NCBI GenBank assembly: GCA_030674155.1
Contig: CM060339.1
Location: forward strand, 40,413,630-40,477,629
Length of the DNA stretch: 64,000 nucleotides
Source of the DNA: Stramonita haemastoma
Taxonomy: Eukaryota; Mollusca; Gastropoda; Neogastropoda; Muricidae
Direction of reading: 5' to 3'
The translations under genes and the position numbers were made by a program. This document shows, one piece after another, positions 1 through 12,452 of the stretch; within the stretch, counting starts at the first letter, position 1, and each line of letters opens with the position of its first letter. The notes beneath the pieces are model-generated. The model was not told the DNA's origin, did no database searches, and worked only from the letters and a program-made list of their open reading frames with translations.

Positions 1-861
1 GATTGAAATAATCAACATTTAGGGTTTTTTTTTTGTTAATAGTTCTTTCCAAGAGATGTCTGAATTAAGTCTACACAGCCATCAATTGGCCAAAAGAATG
101 CTGAGCATCTAATAAAAGCAAAATTGTGCATAATTCTTACAAGTTACATGTTAACAAGAAAATGAAAAGTAATGTACTATGCAGCTTTGCAAATTGTCCT
201 TCCCAACTTGCACAATATTGACAGTTTCAGAGTTTGAGTTTTTGTTTTCAAGTCCTGAATTGAAAGCAAACAAAAAACCCTCTAGAACCTCTTTTTTTTA
301 TTCTGTGGTAATAAAATGCTAACTTAGTAACTCTTAGTCTTATTAAAGTTATTTCGTCTCTGTCCTTTAAAAAAATGTTTAGAATACATACTGCAGTTTG
401 AATCAGCTCTAAGGCAACGTTTGAGTATTCATTTATAATAAATTATATGAAAAGAAAAAGAGTGATCCTTTTTATCTTCACTCTTTGAAAAGATCAGTAC
501 CTTTATTTTTTGTACATATTAATTTTTTTAATATTTATCATTGAATACATTTCTGAGTAGGCACTACTACTGTGTGTCTCTAGAACCTCAGTTCTTTTTT
601 TGTTTGTATTTTTTGTGGATTATTAAACAAAAAAACCCTATTAATACTGTAACTTTATAAATCAAATTATAGGGAGACAGGCTGTTGAGTTTTCCATTTC
701 GTGTCTAGTCAGTAATGAGTAATTTCATGACTTTTGATATTTCAATTTCATTTTTTCGGTTAAAAAAACGGCTTTGTGTTGAATATGAAAAAGTATAATC
801 TACAGCTTGGCATGTCTCATTGTCTGTTGGTTCATGAAACTGTATCAGTGTACAGTGTAAA
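1..861. other. AT-rich non-coding stretch, nothing recognised
   Basis: I see no open frame of note, RNA gene or clear repeat here. The sequence is AT-rich with many short T and A runs. It could be intergenic or the untranslated end of a neighbouring gene, but nothing in the sequence decides this. Confidence 0.5.
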
Positions 862-1163
862 AGGTAAAGCCACTAAAGGTAAAGGTGTCCCATAACATGT
901 GGTCATAGGGGAGTGAGGCATCTGAGTCCTCAGCTTCTCTAGGGGCCAGCATGTTTGAGGGCAGTGCCATCTCCTCTCCCGCACTGCTTTACCTTCCCTG
1001 ACCCTAAAGAGGGGAGATCTATACCCATTTACAGCTGGGAGAACTGTACTGTAGCCAAGGCATGCAAACGGTCACTCTCCAGTTGGCAACCACGCTCGAT
1101 GCTGCTCAACTTGACCGGGGAAAGTGAGCGCTCTGACCACTGAGCTATCCCATCCCCGTCCCT
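862..1163 (-). repeat. SINE family D (tRNA-like head plus 5S-like block), full-length copy
   Basis: This matches 41772-42063 and 54664-54980 on the opposite strand. Read on the minus strand it starts with a tRNA-like head (GATAGCTCAGTGGTCAGAGC-type A box). It then has a block resembling the internal control region of 5S rRNA (TTAAGCAGC, then TTGG and GTGACCG, here diverged), a body with AGCTGTAAATGGGTA, and a tail reading GTTATGGGACACCTTTACC. The small open frames in this interval are parts of the repeat. Confidence 0.85.
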
Positions 1164-1742
1164 ATAGTGTATGTCATCAAAACAAAAAAACAACCCCCCC
1201 CCCCCCAACCCAATTATACACATGTTTAACTAGGCAAACAAAACCCGACAAAACAAGAAAACCAGACTAGAAACAAACAAAAAACAAAATCTCCAGACAT
1301 GTGTGCAATAAACAAATTTAACCTACCAGTTTAATAACCAATATTCTGTTTAATTAACCATTATGTTCTTTATTGTGATTGCAGTGTGCAGTTATATTAA
1401 ACATGGAATTGGTTTGCAGAGTGTTTGTTTTGCTTTTACAGCATTAGCCAAACCTAAATTAAGTAAATTTTTATTCAAATTCTGGCTGGTTCCCAAGGGG
1501 TTAACATTGTGGTCTTGATGTAGGTTAAAAGAAAAAAAATCCCAAGTTTTAAAAATTTCTTTCTTTGATTCTTTCCCTCTTCTTATTTTAGTTTTTCGTT
1601 CTTTCTGTATTTTTTTAACGTGTAGACTGTCTCTCTTTCAATCTTTAATTTTATTTATTTCCCTTTTCTGTTTAAATAATTTTAAGACTCATTTTTCACT
1701 TTTTTTTTTTTTTTAGTCTTTGTTTTTCGTTTTTCTTTGTGA
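1164..1742. other. Non-coding, C-run and AT-rich sequence
   Basis: It contains a C homopolymer at about 1194-1207 and A/T-rich single-copy-looking sequence. No gene or recognised repeat was found. Confidence 0.4.
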
Positions 1743-1750
1743 ATCTCTCT

Positions 1751-1822
<72 letters not shown>

Positions 1823-1893
1823 CTCTCTTCTTCTTTCTTTCTCTTCCCCCCCCCCTCTCTCTCTCTCTCTCTCTCCCTCTCTCTTCTCCTCTT
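1743..1893. repeat. (CT)n microsatellite with C run
   Basis: CT dinucleotides run through the interval and are interrupted by single-base phase breaks (CTCCTC) and a C run near 1847-1855. Serine/leucine or arginine/glutamate frames here are repeat translations, not genes. Confidence 0.95.
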
Positions 1894-3043
1894 TAGTAAT
1901 ATAGTTTCTTTCTGTAACATATATTTTTTTATTCCTTCCTAATTTTTCCCTTTTACTGTTTTAGTGTGTTGAAATAGTTTTATCAGCATATCACATTTTA
2001 TAATTTCCAGACTCACTTCTGAACTGGGCATTTCTACTTTTCAGAAATTGTCCAGTGTTGTTTAAGGTTGTTATTTTTTCTCCAAATAATATAGCAGGAA
2101 AAGCCATTTTCCGGAATGGAAATTGCCAGCAATGTTGTTGTTTTTTCTCCTGAAAATGAGAGATCTGCTTGAAATAATAACTGAATATTTGTAATAGAGT
2201 CAACTTAGAAAAAATGTGTATTAAATAAAGAATTTATGTTGTACATGTGTGGAAAGCCTTTTCTGTTTTCACCATGTATATTTTTATCTTTAAGTTGACT
2301 GGAAGTTTGCTTAAAAGTTAAATAGATAGGTAGATAAGAAGCTGTGTATTTCAGATTTCAAATGTAGACCTTTGCTGATAAAAACAGTCTTTTAAAAACA
2401 AAACCTTGCAAAACACCATAACGGAAATTTGTTATACTAATACAGTAATAGTAATAGCAGTTTGCTACTTCGATACAATAGAGCAGTTAATTGTCTTTAA
2501 TTGTTGATTGATATCAGATATAATTAAGTACATTAACTTTTAAAAATGTCTATTACTTAAGATCTTAAATTTCAATCTGCAGTTTTATAGAGTAAATGCA
2601 GAACTCCTCAAATCCATGCATATTTTCAAAGTTGGAACACAACTACCTTAATGGTGGGCAAATACAGCCAAATAATGAAATCTTACCTTTGGTTCAAGAA
2701 CTTTAGATAACAGAAGAAAAAATGTGTACTCTTGTTAGCAAGAAATTGTGAAGAAAATTAGAAAATATCCCCCAACCCCCTCTCCCCCCCCCCAAAAAAA
2801 AAAAATTGACAAAACAAATCAAAACCAAAACAAAGATAATCGTAGGTCTTATGTTATTGACTTTATACTTGAAATTGTTGGTGTTGATTAGAATGTGAGC
2901 ATTAATGATGTCATGCAGATGCACAGAGAAACAAATGAATCTAACCACATCTGGACATCATCCTTCAAGTTGGAATGCAACCACTAAATGGTGGTGGGGG
3001 GTGGGGGTGGATAATGGTCACCTTATTATAATAAGTTAACTTA
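1894..3043. other. AT-rich non-coding with decayed SINE-E fragments
   Basis: Most of this is unrecognised AT-rich sequence. Around 2628-2700 and 2966-3000 are short stretches of the type 'gttggaacacaactacc' and 'aagttggaatgcaacc'. They resemble the 3' part of the family E repeat at 54275-54645 (gtcggaatgcggctacc). A poly-C/poly-A junction sits near 2782-2808. Confidence 0.4.
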
Positions 3044-3240
3044 AAATTATATGCAAATATGAAAATCATAATTATATGCAAAAATGAAAATCATAATTAT
3101 ATGCAAAAATGAAAATCATAATTATATGCAAATATGAAAATCATAATTATATGCAAAAATGAAAATCATAATTATATGCAAATATGAAAATCATAATTAT
3201 ATGCAAATATGAAAATCATAATTATATGCAAAAATGAAAA
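3044..3240. repeat. 25-bp AT-rich minisatellite, about 8 units
   Basis: The unit contains AATTATATGCAAAWATGAAA and recurs every 25 bp. Units differ at one A/T position (AAATATG against AAAAATG). Confidence 0.95.
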
Positions 3241-3333
3241 TTCACCCTTGGTGACTCAGGGCCTACTTATAAACGTAAGGTGTGGAGGTGGGAATCTAGA
3301 TGTCTAGTAATGCCTACTACTAAGTACTATAAT

Positions 3334-3895
3334 CAATATTAGTAAAATTGTACGTAGTATAGTGTAGTGTACAACATAGTAAAATTGTACTGTATATAGT
3401 GTAGTGTATCAACATAGTAAAATTGTACTGTAGTATAGTGTAGTGTATCAACATAGTTAGTAAAATTGTACTGTAGTAAGTGTAGTGTATCAACATAGTT
3501 AGTAAAATTGTACGTAGTATAGAGTAGTGTATCAACATAGTAAAATTGTACTGTAGTATAGTGTAGTGTATCAACATAGTTAGTAAAATTGTACTGTAGT
3601 ATAGTGTAGTGTATCAACATAGTTAGTAAAATTGTACTGTAGCATAGTGTAGTGTATCAACATAGTAAAATTGTACTGTAGCATAGTGTAGTGTACAACA
3701 TAGTAAAATTGTACTGTAGTATAGTGTAGTGTATCAACATAGTAAAATTGTACTGTAGTATAGTGTAGTGTATCAACATAGTTAGTAAATTGTACTGTAG
3801 ATAGTGTAGTGTATCAACATAGTAAATTGTACTGTAGTATAGTGTAGTGTTGATCAACATAGTAAAATTGTACTGTAGTATAGAGTAGTGTATCA
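3334..3895. repeat. About 40-44 bp minisatellite, roughly 13 units
   Basis: The unit includes AAAATTGTACTGTAGTATAG followed by a GTGTAGTGTATCAACATAGT-type segment. An optional extra TAGT makes unit length vary. Minus-strand frames across it encode repeated MLIHYT/QYNFT peptides only because the array happens to be open. Confidence 0.93.
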
Positions 3896-4112
3896 AGATA
3901 TACGGCCTTATCATTGTATGGTCTAGTCACAGTCTTCTATAACTATCTTCCTCAGTATGCTGGAAGTGTGGAGTGTAGACTGAAGTTGTGATGGTTTTGT
4001 TTGTGCTCAAGCGAACAGATTGTAGTCCAGTCTTCAAATTGAGGTGGGAGTTCCTTTATGAATCAGTGTCATTAGAAAACTAGAAATATATCATTATAAT
4101 GCTAAATTGTCA

Positions 4113-4194
4113 TCGTTCTCTGTTTCTGTCTCTGAGTCTCTGTCTGTCTGTCTGTCTCTGTCTGCCTGTTTGTCTGTCTGTCTCTGTCTCTCTG

Positions 4195-4225
<31 letters not shown>

Positions 4226-4235
4226 GTCTGTCTCT

Positions 4236-4316
<81 letters not shown>
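4113..4316. repeat. (CTGT)n/(CT)n compound microsatellite
   Basis: CTGT tetranucleotides pass into a CT dinucleotide run with frequent single-base interruptions. Confidence 0.95.
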
Positions 4317-4317
<1 letters not shown>

Positions 4318-4538
4318 TTTTTGTTAATTGTGAACAGTGAATTGAAGAGCAGGTAGAATTTAGAAACTTAGTAAGTGATAGTATACTAATACGGAATAAT
4401 AAGAGCTAGTTTTATTGTTAGTTTTATTGTTAGTCTAATATAAAAAAAAGAAATATATATTATAAACTGTAATTGATCCCATTATAAATATCATTAGTAT
4501 TTTATTGTTTTGACAGATTGCTTTTTTTTTTCACGAAC

Positions 4539-4770
4539 ACCAGCTAGAGCCCAGAGATTTACCAATGGTGAGATTTTGCACACATGACTCATTGACTTCC
4601 TCTGAAGTCAGTATGGCTGCCTATATGGCGAGGTACTTGAAAACAGTCATACAATGATGATACACGCAAACTTCTCATTCAGTGTGCAATTTCAATCTCA
4701 CGGTGATTCCCAGGTGGGATTAGTGAGTCAGGGTGCACATTCTGGGTGACCCCCCAGAGTGTTAAGCTGG
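4539..4770. repeat. Two abutting family E SINE fragments in opposite orientation
   Basis: 4539-4580 carries the complement of the family E 3' end (ACCAATGGTGAGATTTTG). 4602-4760 carries plus-strand sequence GAAGTCAGTATGGCTGCC, which continues to a TTCTGGGTGACCCC end shared with 51120-51140. The arrangement is a decayed fold-back of two fragments. Confidence 0.55.
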
Positions 4771-5162
4771 GGAACAACAACAACAACAACTCATTGACTG
4801 TTTTGCCAACCTTCGTGAACAAGGTAGCCATATCCAGACTTCAGGAAACAAGAATATTTCTAATAGTAAATCTTAAGATTTGCTATAAAAAAAAATGCAG
4901 GCAAATGGACTGCGAAGGCAGACAGTAAGCAAGAGAGAGATGGTAGATCTATAAGAAAAAAGACAGAGTGATAGAAAAGAGGAAATCTTTGGCACAGAAA
5001 TTTGAAAAGGTGGGGATGCTATTTTTACCGAAAAAGTCCCCAGCACCGCCACAGGGGAGATAAACAAATTTCACTCAGGAAGAAAATTGGTGCACTTCAG
5101 TATTCAACAGAATTTTGAGTGAAATTTTGTTTTAACAGTGCCTAATTATGATTTAAAATACT

Positions 5163-5374
5163 AGAGAGAGAGAGAGAGAGAGGAGAGAGAGGGAGAGGAG
5201 GGAGAGAGAGAGAGAGAGAGGAGAGAGGAGGAGGGAGGAGGGAAGGAGGGGGAAGTGGAGAGAGAGAGAGAGGGGAGGGGGGAAGTGGAGAGAGAGAGAG
5301 AGGGGGGGGAAGTGAGAGAGAGAGAGAGGGAGAGAGAGAGGAAGAGAGAGAGAGGAGGGAAGGGGGGAGGGGAG

Positions 5375-5439
<65 letters not shown>

Positions 5440-5444
5440 GTGGG
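5163..5444. repeat. (GA)n/G-rich purine microsatellite
   Basis: The tract is homopurine on the + strand, alternating GA runs with GGGAAGTGG and GGAGG blocks. Frames on both strands are low-complexity. Confidence 0.95.
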
Positions 5445-5574
5445 TGGGGTAGGGTGGATACAAGTACTCATCAAAAAGTAGAAAAGAAATATTTTAAACA
5501 TTTCAGTCAGAGAGAAAAGCACTCAGACCTTATACCACAATAGGAATCTTTGTTCCCCACTTTTTAAAATTAAT

Positions 5575-5632
5575 TAATACATGGAATTTGTATAGCCTAT
5601 CTCTTGTAAAGACAAATCAAAGCGCTTGCATT
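5575..5632 (+). repeat. Short dispersed repeat (family F) fragment
   Basis: The segment ACATGGAATTTGTATAGC ... CAAATCAAAGCGCTTGCA closely matches 18438-18510, and a reverse-orientation relative is near 9550-9628. A shared core of this kind suggests the 3' end of a dispersed retroelement. Confidence 0.6.
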
Positions 5633-5784
5633 TGACCTACAGAGCCACAGATCATGCTGCCACCAGGCGCAAAGATCAACGACGAACAACGATGATCAAC
5701 TGTTGTTGTCTTGTTGCTGCTGTACACTTTAGAACTGCTTGCCCTGTTTCTCTGTTTCTCTGTCTGAGCTCTCTCATGCTAAAA

Positions 5785-5832
5785 ACACACACACACACAC
5801 GCACAGTACACACACACACAGTACACACCACA

Positions 5833-5891
<59 letters not shown>

Positions 5892-5901
5892 GACACACAG
5901 A

Positions 5902-5958
<57 letters not shown>

Positions 5959-5975
5959 CACACACACACCACAAC
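5785..5975. repeat. (CA)n microsatellite
   Basis: CA dinucleotides are interrupted by single-base losses (ACCAC, CAACA). The array runs directly into a truncated SINE A whose internal CACGCAGAAC-like sequence may have seeded it. Confidence 0.95.
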
Positions 5976-5984
5976 CAGGCCAAA

Positions 5985-6172
5985 ACACATGCAGAACATC
6001 TTGCGCAAACGTTAAATCCTGTTCCACTTTTCGTAAGAGTAGGCCATCATGTGCCGGTGGAACATATGACAAGATTTACAAAACTGCATACAACACGGGG
6101 ACTGGATGTAACAAAGCACATGAGTGCTTACTCCATTATCCTGAATATAAAAGAGTTTAAATAAATATGATA
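5985..6172 (+). repeat. SINE family A, 5'-truncated copy
   Basis: It starts at the internal GCAGAACATCTTGCGC, continues through TTTTCGTAAGAGTAGGCC and ends with GAGTGCTTACTCCATTATCC and an AAATAAATA tail. The tRNA-like head is missing and is replaced by the preceding CA array. Confidence 0.9.
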
Positions 6173-6178
6173 AATAAC

Positions 6179-6453
<275 letters not shown>

Positions 6454-6599
6454 ATGACATCAGCCACAAAAGCTTGCACCATTTTAAAGTTGAAGGGATT
6501 ATGCCCACTGATGTAGGAGCAATGCCACTATGTTATTTTGCTAGACAACTTCCACTCACCGCTTACATTTCTTTGAGCACTCCTCCCCCTCCCTGCCTC

Positions 6600-7099
6600 C
6601 TACATTCTCTCTCTCACCATTCTCATCTCTCTCTACCTCTCTCATCTCTCTCTACACACCCACACAACACCACACTACACACACACACACACACACACTC
6701 ACATGCTTCTGACACCCCCCCACCCCACCCTACCTCCATAGAGTCACACACACACATGTAACACACATACACACATTATACACACATCACACACACATCA
6801 CACACCATGCACACATACTGTACATACACACATCACACACACACCACACACACACATACATACACACAATGTACACACACCACGCACCACACACACACAT
6901 GTACATACACACAAGTACACACAGACACACACACACAAACACACATACACACACACATGTTACTACACACCACACAATGTACAACACACATACACACATG
7001 TAAACACACACACAACACACACACATGTACACACACCATACACACATGTACAACAACACACAACACACATGTAACACACACACACACACACACACACAC

Positions 7100-7131
<32 letters not shown>
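6600..7131. repeat. Degenerate CA-rich tract
   Basis: CT-rich sequence passes into CA repeats broken by CATGTA, CACCA and similar variants. Open frames encode HT or CV repeats only. Confidence 0.93.
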
Positions 7132-7287
7132 ACTAGAGGATGATGGAAGGATCATGAGAGGACTGGCCTTGTTTCTGACCTTATAAAACATTGATTTTCT
7201 TAAAGATATAAAACTGATAATTTTTCACTATGATTTTCGTTTCATAATGCATGTGCGTAAGTCTGCCACTTTGTAGTCTAGGGTACT

Positions 7288-7288
<1 letters not shown>

Positions 7289-7355
<67 letters not shown>

Positions 7356-7453
7356 AGGGGGGGGGGGTACAGATGAGCTTGTTTACGTCATTCCCTGCTT
7401 TTCCTTGGGATTTTATCTTAAAAATTCTAAGATGCATTCATACAGCTTGTAAT

Positions 7454-7504
<51 letters not shown>

Positions 7505-7636
7505 GAGGGGAGAGAGAGAGAGAGAGAAGAGAGATTGAGAAGACAAGGATAAAGAGTTTTTACTGATGAGTTTGTTGACGCTTGACGCCTAGTCCCCGCC
7601 CTTGGGTTTGTATGATAAAAATTAACATACAATTTT

Positions 7637-7689
<53 letters not shown>

Positions 7690-7690
7690 C
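7289..7690. repeat. Three (GA)n arrays separated by short spacers
   Basis: GA runs occur at about 7290-7367 (ending in a G run), 7453-7535 and 7638-7686. The spacer between the last two includes CCTAGTCCCCGCCCTTGGG. Confidence 0.92.
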
Positions 7691-8130
7691 TCCGCGCATG
7701 GCATAGCCTAACATTGTTTGTGCCTTGCACTATTTCGGTCGCCGCCGTGTCATCGACTGCATAAATGAGGACAAAGGTTAAAGGGCGAGCTGTGAGGTGG
7801 CGCGTGCTTTCGCAAGGTGAAGGCCGGCTGAGGCGAGCTGATGTTATGCACGGAGTTGTTTGGCAGGCAGTCAGGCAGGCAAGCGGGCATGCAGGCAGGC
7901 AGGCAGGGCAGGCCATGGTAGGATAGGCCTAGGGCCTAGTAGTAGGCCTTCTCGGCGTGTGTCGCTGGCTGCATGTGGTGTCGTGATTGTGGCCTCAATT
8001 CGCCTGAGTCTAGCTCCACTATCGCTCTGCATGTAATGATGTCTTCTTGCACCTTCCCCCTCCCTCCCCTCCCCTTGTGTTCCAAAACGCAGTCCAAAGA
8101 GCATTCATGGATTTTGCGTTGCTAACTTAG
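7690..8130. promoter_or_regulatory. GC/CpG-richer island, possible promoter or non-coding first exon
   Basis: Base composition changes sharply from the AT-rich surroundings. CG dinucleotides occur repeatedly (TCGGTCGCCGCCG, GGCGCGTGCTTTCGC, TTCTCGGCGTG), along with a GCAGGCAGGCAGG patch. The transporter's first coding exon has a good acceptor just upstream of it, so an upstream non-coding exon is expected. This island, about 9 kb 5' of the start codon, is the best compositional candidate in the window, but no core promoter element is convincing. It could equally be unrelated. Confidence 0.25.
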
Positions 8131-8306
8131 TACTTGCGTTCTCGTTCCTTCCTTCCTTCGCCCCCCCCCCCCCCCCCCCATACTCTCTTGGTATAGATCT
8201 ATGTATGTAGGCCTATGTATGTTTGTCTGTCTCTCGCTGCCGCAATGTTGTCTGTCTGAGATTTTGCCCCCTCCCCTTCAGTCTCTCTGTCTCTGTCTCT
8301 CTCCCC

Positions 8307-8969
8307 GAGATTTTGTCATCACCCTCTCACTGAGATTTTGTCATCTCCCTCTTACTGAGATTTTGTCATCTCCCTCTTACTGAGATTTTGTCATCTCCCT
8401 CTTACAGAGATTTTGTCATCTTTACTTACTGAGATTTTGTCATCTCCCTCTTACTGAGATTTTGTCATCTCCTTCTTACTGAGATTTTGTCATCTCCCTC
8501 TTACAGAGATTTTGTCATCTCCCTCTTACTGAGATTTTGTCATCTCCCTCTTACTGAGATTTTGTCATCTCCCTCTTACTGAGATTTTGTCATCTCCCTC
8601 TTACTGAGATTTTGTCATCTCCCTCTTACTGAGATTTTGTCATCTCTTACAGATTTTGTCATCTCCTTACTGAGATTTTGTCATCTCTTACTGAGATTTT
8701 GTCATCTCCCTCTTACTGAGATTTTGTCATCTCCCTCTTACTGAGATTTTGTCATCTCCTCTTACTGAGATTTTGTCATCTCCCTCTTACTGAGATTTTG
8801 TCATCTCCCTCTTACGAGATTTTGTCATCTCCCTCTTACAGAGATTTTGTCATCCCCCTTACTGAGATTTTGTCATCTCCCTCTTACTGAGATTTTGTCA
8901 TCTCCCTCTTACAGAGATTTTGTCATCTCCCTCTTACGATTTTGTCATCTCCCTCTCCACGATTTGCCC
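8307..8969. repeat. 25-bp minisatellite, about 26 units
   Basis: The unit GAGATTTTGTCATCTCCCTC followed by TTACT is repeated head to tail. Shorter units come from loss of CTC or TTACTGA pieces. It ends in a C-rich stretch with a C run at about 9031-9044. Confidence 0.95.
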
Positions 8970-9408
8970 CCTCTTACTGCTTTGCTCCCCCCTCCCATCT
9001 GCCCCCTCTTCAAATCTTGCTCCCCTGCTCCCCCCCCCCCCCCCCTTCTCTCTCTCAGTCTCAAGTCTCATGTGGTCTTAATCTCATCTGGGCTACAAAT
9101 GTACAATCATTATGCACTAATTTGTGGATAATGCAAGTTGTGTGTGTGTTCTATCACGTTTTGTGATAATGATAATGGAATTAATGTATTCCTTGTTTAC
9201 TCTTATTGTAAATGGACACTGTGGTTGCTATAATACTGTCATATGCTAGGTCTTTAGATCATGTTATGTCAGTGTTGACACTTCACGAGACTTGCTGGTT
9301 TTGAAAAAAAGAAAATTTCATATACATACACGTATACTTGACTTTGAAGTTGGATGCAAATGTTATTTTTGATTTATTTCCTGGACATTGTAGTTATGTC
9401 ATGTGTTA

Positions 9409-9480
<72 letters not shown>

Positions 9481-10716
9481 TTTGAATTTGTTATAACTGT
9501 TAATTCTTATTGGTTATATGTGTTATGTAAGAAGAGGGTGAAAAAAACTGAATGCAAGCACTTTGATTTTTTTTTACAAGAAAAACAATAGCACTGTATT
9601 ATAATATAAATGATAATAATTAATATCATTATGTAGATCTTTGTGTGTCTGGACAGATATTCCTAATTCTTCAAAATGGAGAAAAAGAAAGTAAATGGTA
9701 AGAGAGAGAAGAATAGGGGGAAGGGAGAGGGAGGGGGGAGAGAGACAAAAAACTTAACTCTGCTAATCAGTAACTGAACTCAAACCTGTAGAATTTGACC
9801 TCTGCTCCACTTCAATAGATCTTTGAAATTAAGGCTGAACATGTATCAGTAGTGGCTGCAAGTCCTGACATTGAACACAGCAGTGATAAGACTACACAGA
9901 GGACAGGCCTGCAGAACTTGGTAGTCCTGAACAGATTATAGGTAGATCTACATACAGTCCATCTCGCTTTTCAGTTTCTTGTCACAAGTATTATTTGTGT
10001 TATTTTTGTTAGCATTACATTAAATATGATTTAGAACTTTCCAAGTGTAGTTTGTTTTAAGGGACATATTGTATTAAATAAAAATAAATCATAATACTTG
10101 ATTTTTAATTTTATAGATGAAGAGGATGATTGTAATGTAAAATTTTTAAACTTTCATAATATTACACTTACAGAGTACAAGGATACATGTTTCTATTTGT
10201 GCTTTTATGAATGTGTTATTACTTATAAAGTTATATAATGTTGCATGTGTAATGCAGCACTGAGTGAGTGAGTCCCTATTGACTATTCGCTGTTCATAAA
10301 TGCTTTCAAGTATATATAACTAATGCATAGAGTCTGTGTGTGTAACTGTTTAGTTCATGGGAATAATATACATGATACATGTATACATAGGGACTATTAG
10401 AAAAGTATCACTCTGAGTGACTGACACAGTGACAGTAGGCCTTTAAAATGATGAACATATAATTAATCATATTTAAACTAGGAAGTTGGTAGCAAAAACT
10501 TAAATAGTGCCCCAACAGTCTACCAGTACTAGTTCTACTACTGTACTGGACTACAGGATAGGGAAGGTGAGCAGTGATGATATGCATGCTTTATCATTAA
10601 GGTGGGGACTGTTAGCAAGGTATGACACTGAACATAAGGGAAGGTAGGGCTTCTACCTGGGTAAAGACATAATGTAGACTGTGGCTGAAAGGCGTGATAT
10701 GGAACATGATACTGAT

Positions 10717-10720
<4 letters not shown>
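8970..10720. other. Largely unrecognised AT-rich DNA with a (GT)n array at 9411-9478
   Basis: A long GT run is the only clear repeat. Near 9550-9628, GCAAGCACTTTGATTTTT resembles the complement of family F. No coding exon was recognised. Confidence 0.45.
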
Positions 10721-10777
<57 letters not shown>

Positions 10778-10797
10778 CACCACACACACACACCACA

Positions 10798-10829
<32 letters not shown>

Positions 10830-10861
10830 CACAACACACACACACATCACACACACACACA

Positions 10862-10937
<76 letters not shown>

Positions 10938-10962
10938 CACACACACACACACACCAAACACA

Positions 10963-11010
<48 letters not shown>

Positions 11011-11040
11011 GACACTGACAGTGACAGACACACACATGTG
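10721..11040. repeat. (CA)n array with phase breaks
   Basis: About 320 bp of CA dinucleotides are interrupted by CAACA, CCACACC and TCACAC steps, ending in GACACTGACAGTGACAG. Confidence 0.95.
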
Positions 11041-11817
11041 ACAGCAGACTGTGGCATAATTATAAAACTGTGACTCTGGAGACCAGACTGTGCTGTACTG
11101 CTGCGGTTAAGCTGAGTAAGGTGAAGGTAAAAAGTCAAGGACACCTGGCAAACAAAGACTGACAGACAACCTGATCCCCAGGTGACAACAGGCACCTGAA
11201 AATGATCTAAAAACCTGACACGTGCAAAGTGTAGGTGACTTCCCTGCTGGCAAGGTTTTTTTTTTTCCCAACATGTAGACCTGTTTAAAAATGAATTAGT
11301 TATAGGCTGGCACACAGAGATCTGAATATTAATTTGATATCATTGGATGGGAAGTTATTTATAGTTCCTAAGAGTTACCTGAAATATACTGTTTACCTGA
11401 AATATACTGTTTTATTTTAAAAGTATTATACAATAGTCAAATATAACTTACAATACATCAATACTATGAATGTAGATGTTCTACTGTTTTTTTTGTTTTT
11501 GTTTTTAGTTTATTATTCTATTCATGTACTGCATTCTTTTGTGTGTGTAGTTTCTGGGGCTCTGCCCTCCAGTCCAATTTGATTATAAATAATTTTTCAT
11601 TTTTTGTAAGGGTTATTTTCTATGCCAAAGTGAAGTGTGTAGCTTAAGTAGAAAAGCTAATGCCCAGTGACACACTGTGTCATGTAGTCGAAGGCAAATT
11701 TATGCTCACTCTTTTGCCTTTGTCCTTGTCTGTCTGTCTACAGGTCTCAGTGTCTGTCTTTATCCCTCTCCCACTTTCTCTCTCCCTCCCTCCCCCTCCT
11801 CCAAACTACCCAGTCTC
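11041..11817. other. Unrecognised non-coding sequence
   Basis: No exon or repeat family was identified. There is a T run at about 11257-11268 and a duplicated short phrase ACCTGAAATATACTGTTT at about 11380-11412. Confidence 0.4.
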
Positions 11818-11819
11818 TC

Positions 11820-11908
<89 letters not shown>
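11818..11908. repeat. (CT)n microsatellite abutting SINE A
   Basis: The CT run ends exactly at GGAGTTAACATC, an internal SINE A position that in full copies is preceded by TTCTCCT or TTCCCCT. Confidence 0.93.
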
Positions 11909-11910
<2 letters not shown>

Positions 11911-12178
11911 AGTTAACATCAGTGTTGACTCCACTCTCCCCAAAAGTCCTTGAATGAGACTTTAAGCCGAGGCCCTGTGTGCGAACGCACGCAGAACAGC
12001 TTGCGCACACGTTAAATCCTGTTCCGCTTTTCGTAAGAGTAGGCCATCGTGTGCCGGTGGGAACAGATGACAATATTTACAAAACTGCATACACATGGGG
12101 ACCGGATGAAAAAAAGCACATGATTGCGTATTCTGTTATCCTCGTTAGAATAAATAAATAAATCAATCAATCAATAAA
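11909..12178 (+). repeat. SINE family A, head-less copy
   Basis: It begins at GGAGTTAACATCAGTG and runs through AACGCACGCAGAACAGC and CGCTTTTCGTAAGAGTAGG to an AATAAATAAATCAATC tail. Confidence 0.92.
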
Positions 12179-12179
12179 T

Positions 12180-12246
12180 CTGTGTCTCTCTCTGTCTCTC
12201 TCTGTCTCTGTCTCTGTCTGTCTGTCTCTCTGACTCTCTCTCACAA

Positions 12247-12292
<46 letters not shown>

Positions 12293-12327
12293 GATTTACA
12301 AAAATAAAGAGGTCAATCCAGAGTCAC

Positions 12328-12409
<82 letters not shown>

Positions 12410-12452
12410 GGCAAGATTTACAAAAATAAGGAGGTCGATCCAGAGTCACCAG
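12180..12452. repeat. (CT)n and two (CA)n arrays separated by a duplicated 40-mer
   Basis: After a CTGT/CT run, two CA arrays are each followed by nearly the same segment (AAGATTTACAAAAATAARGA, then GGTCRATCCAGAGTCAC) at about 12290-12330 and 12412-12450. The array plus flank has therefore been duplicated in tandem. Confidence 0.85.
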
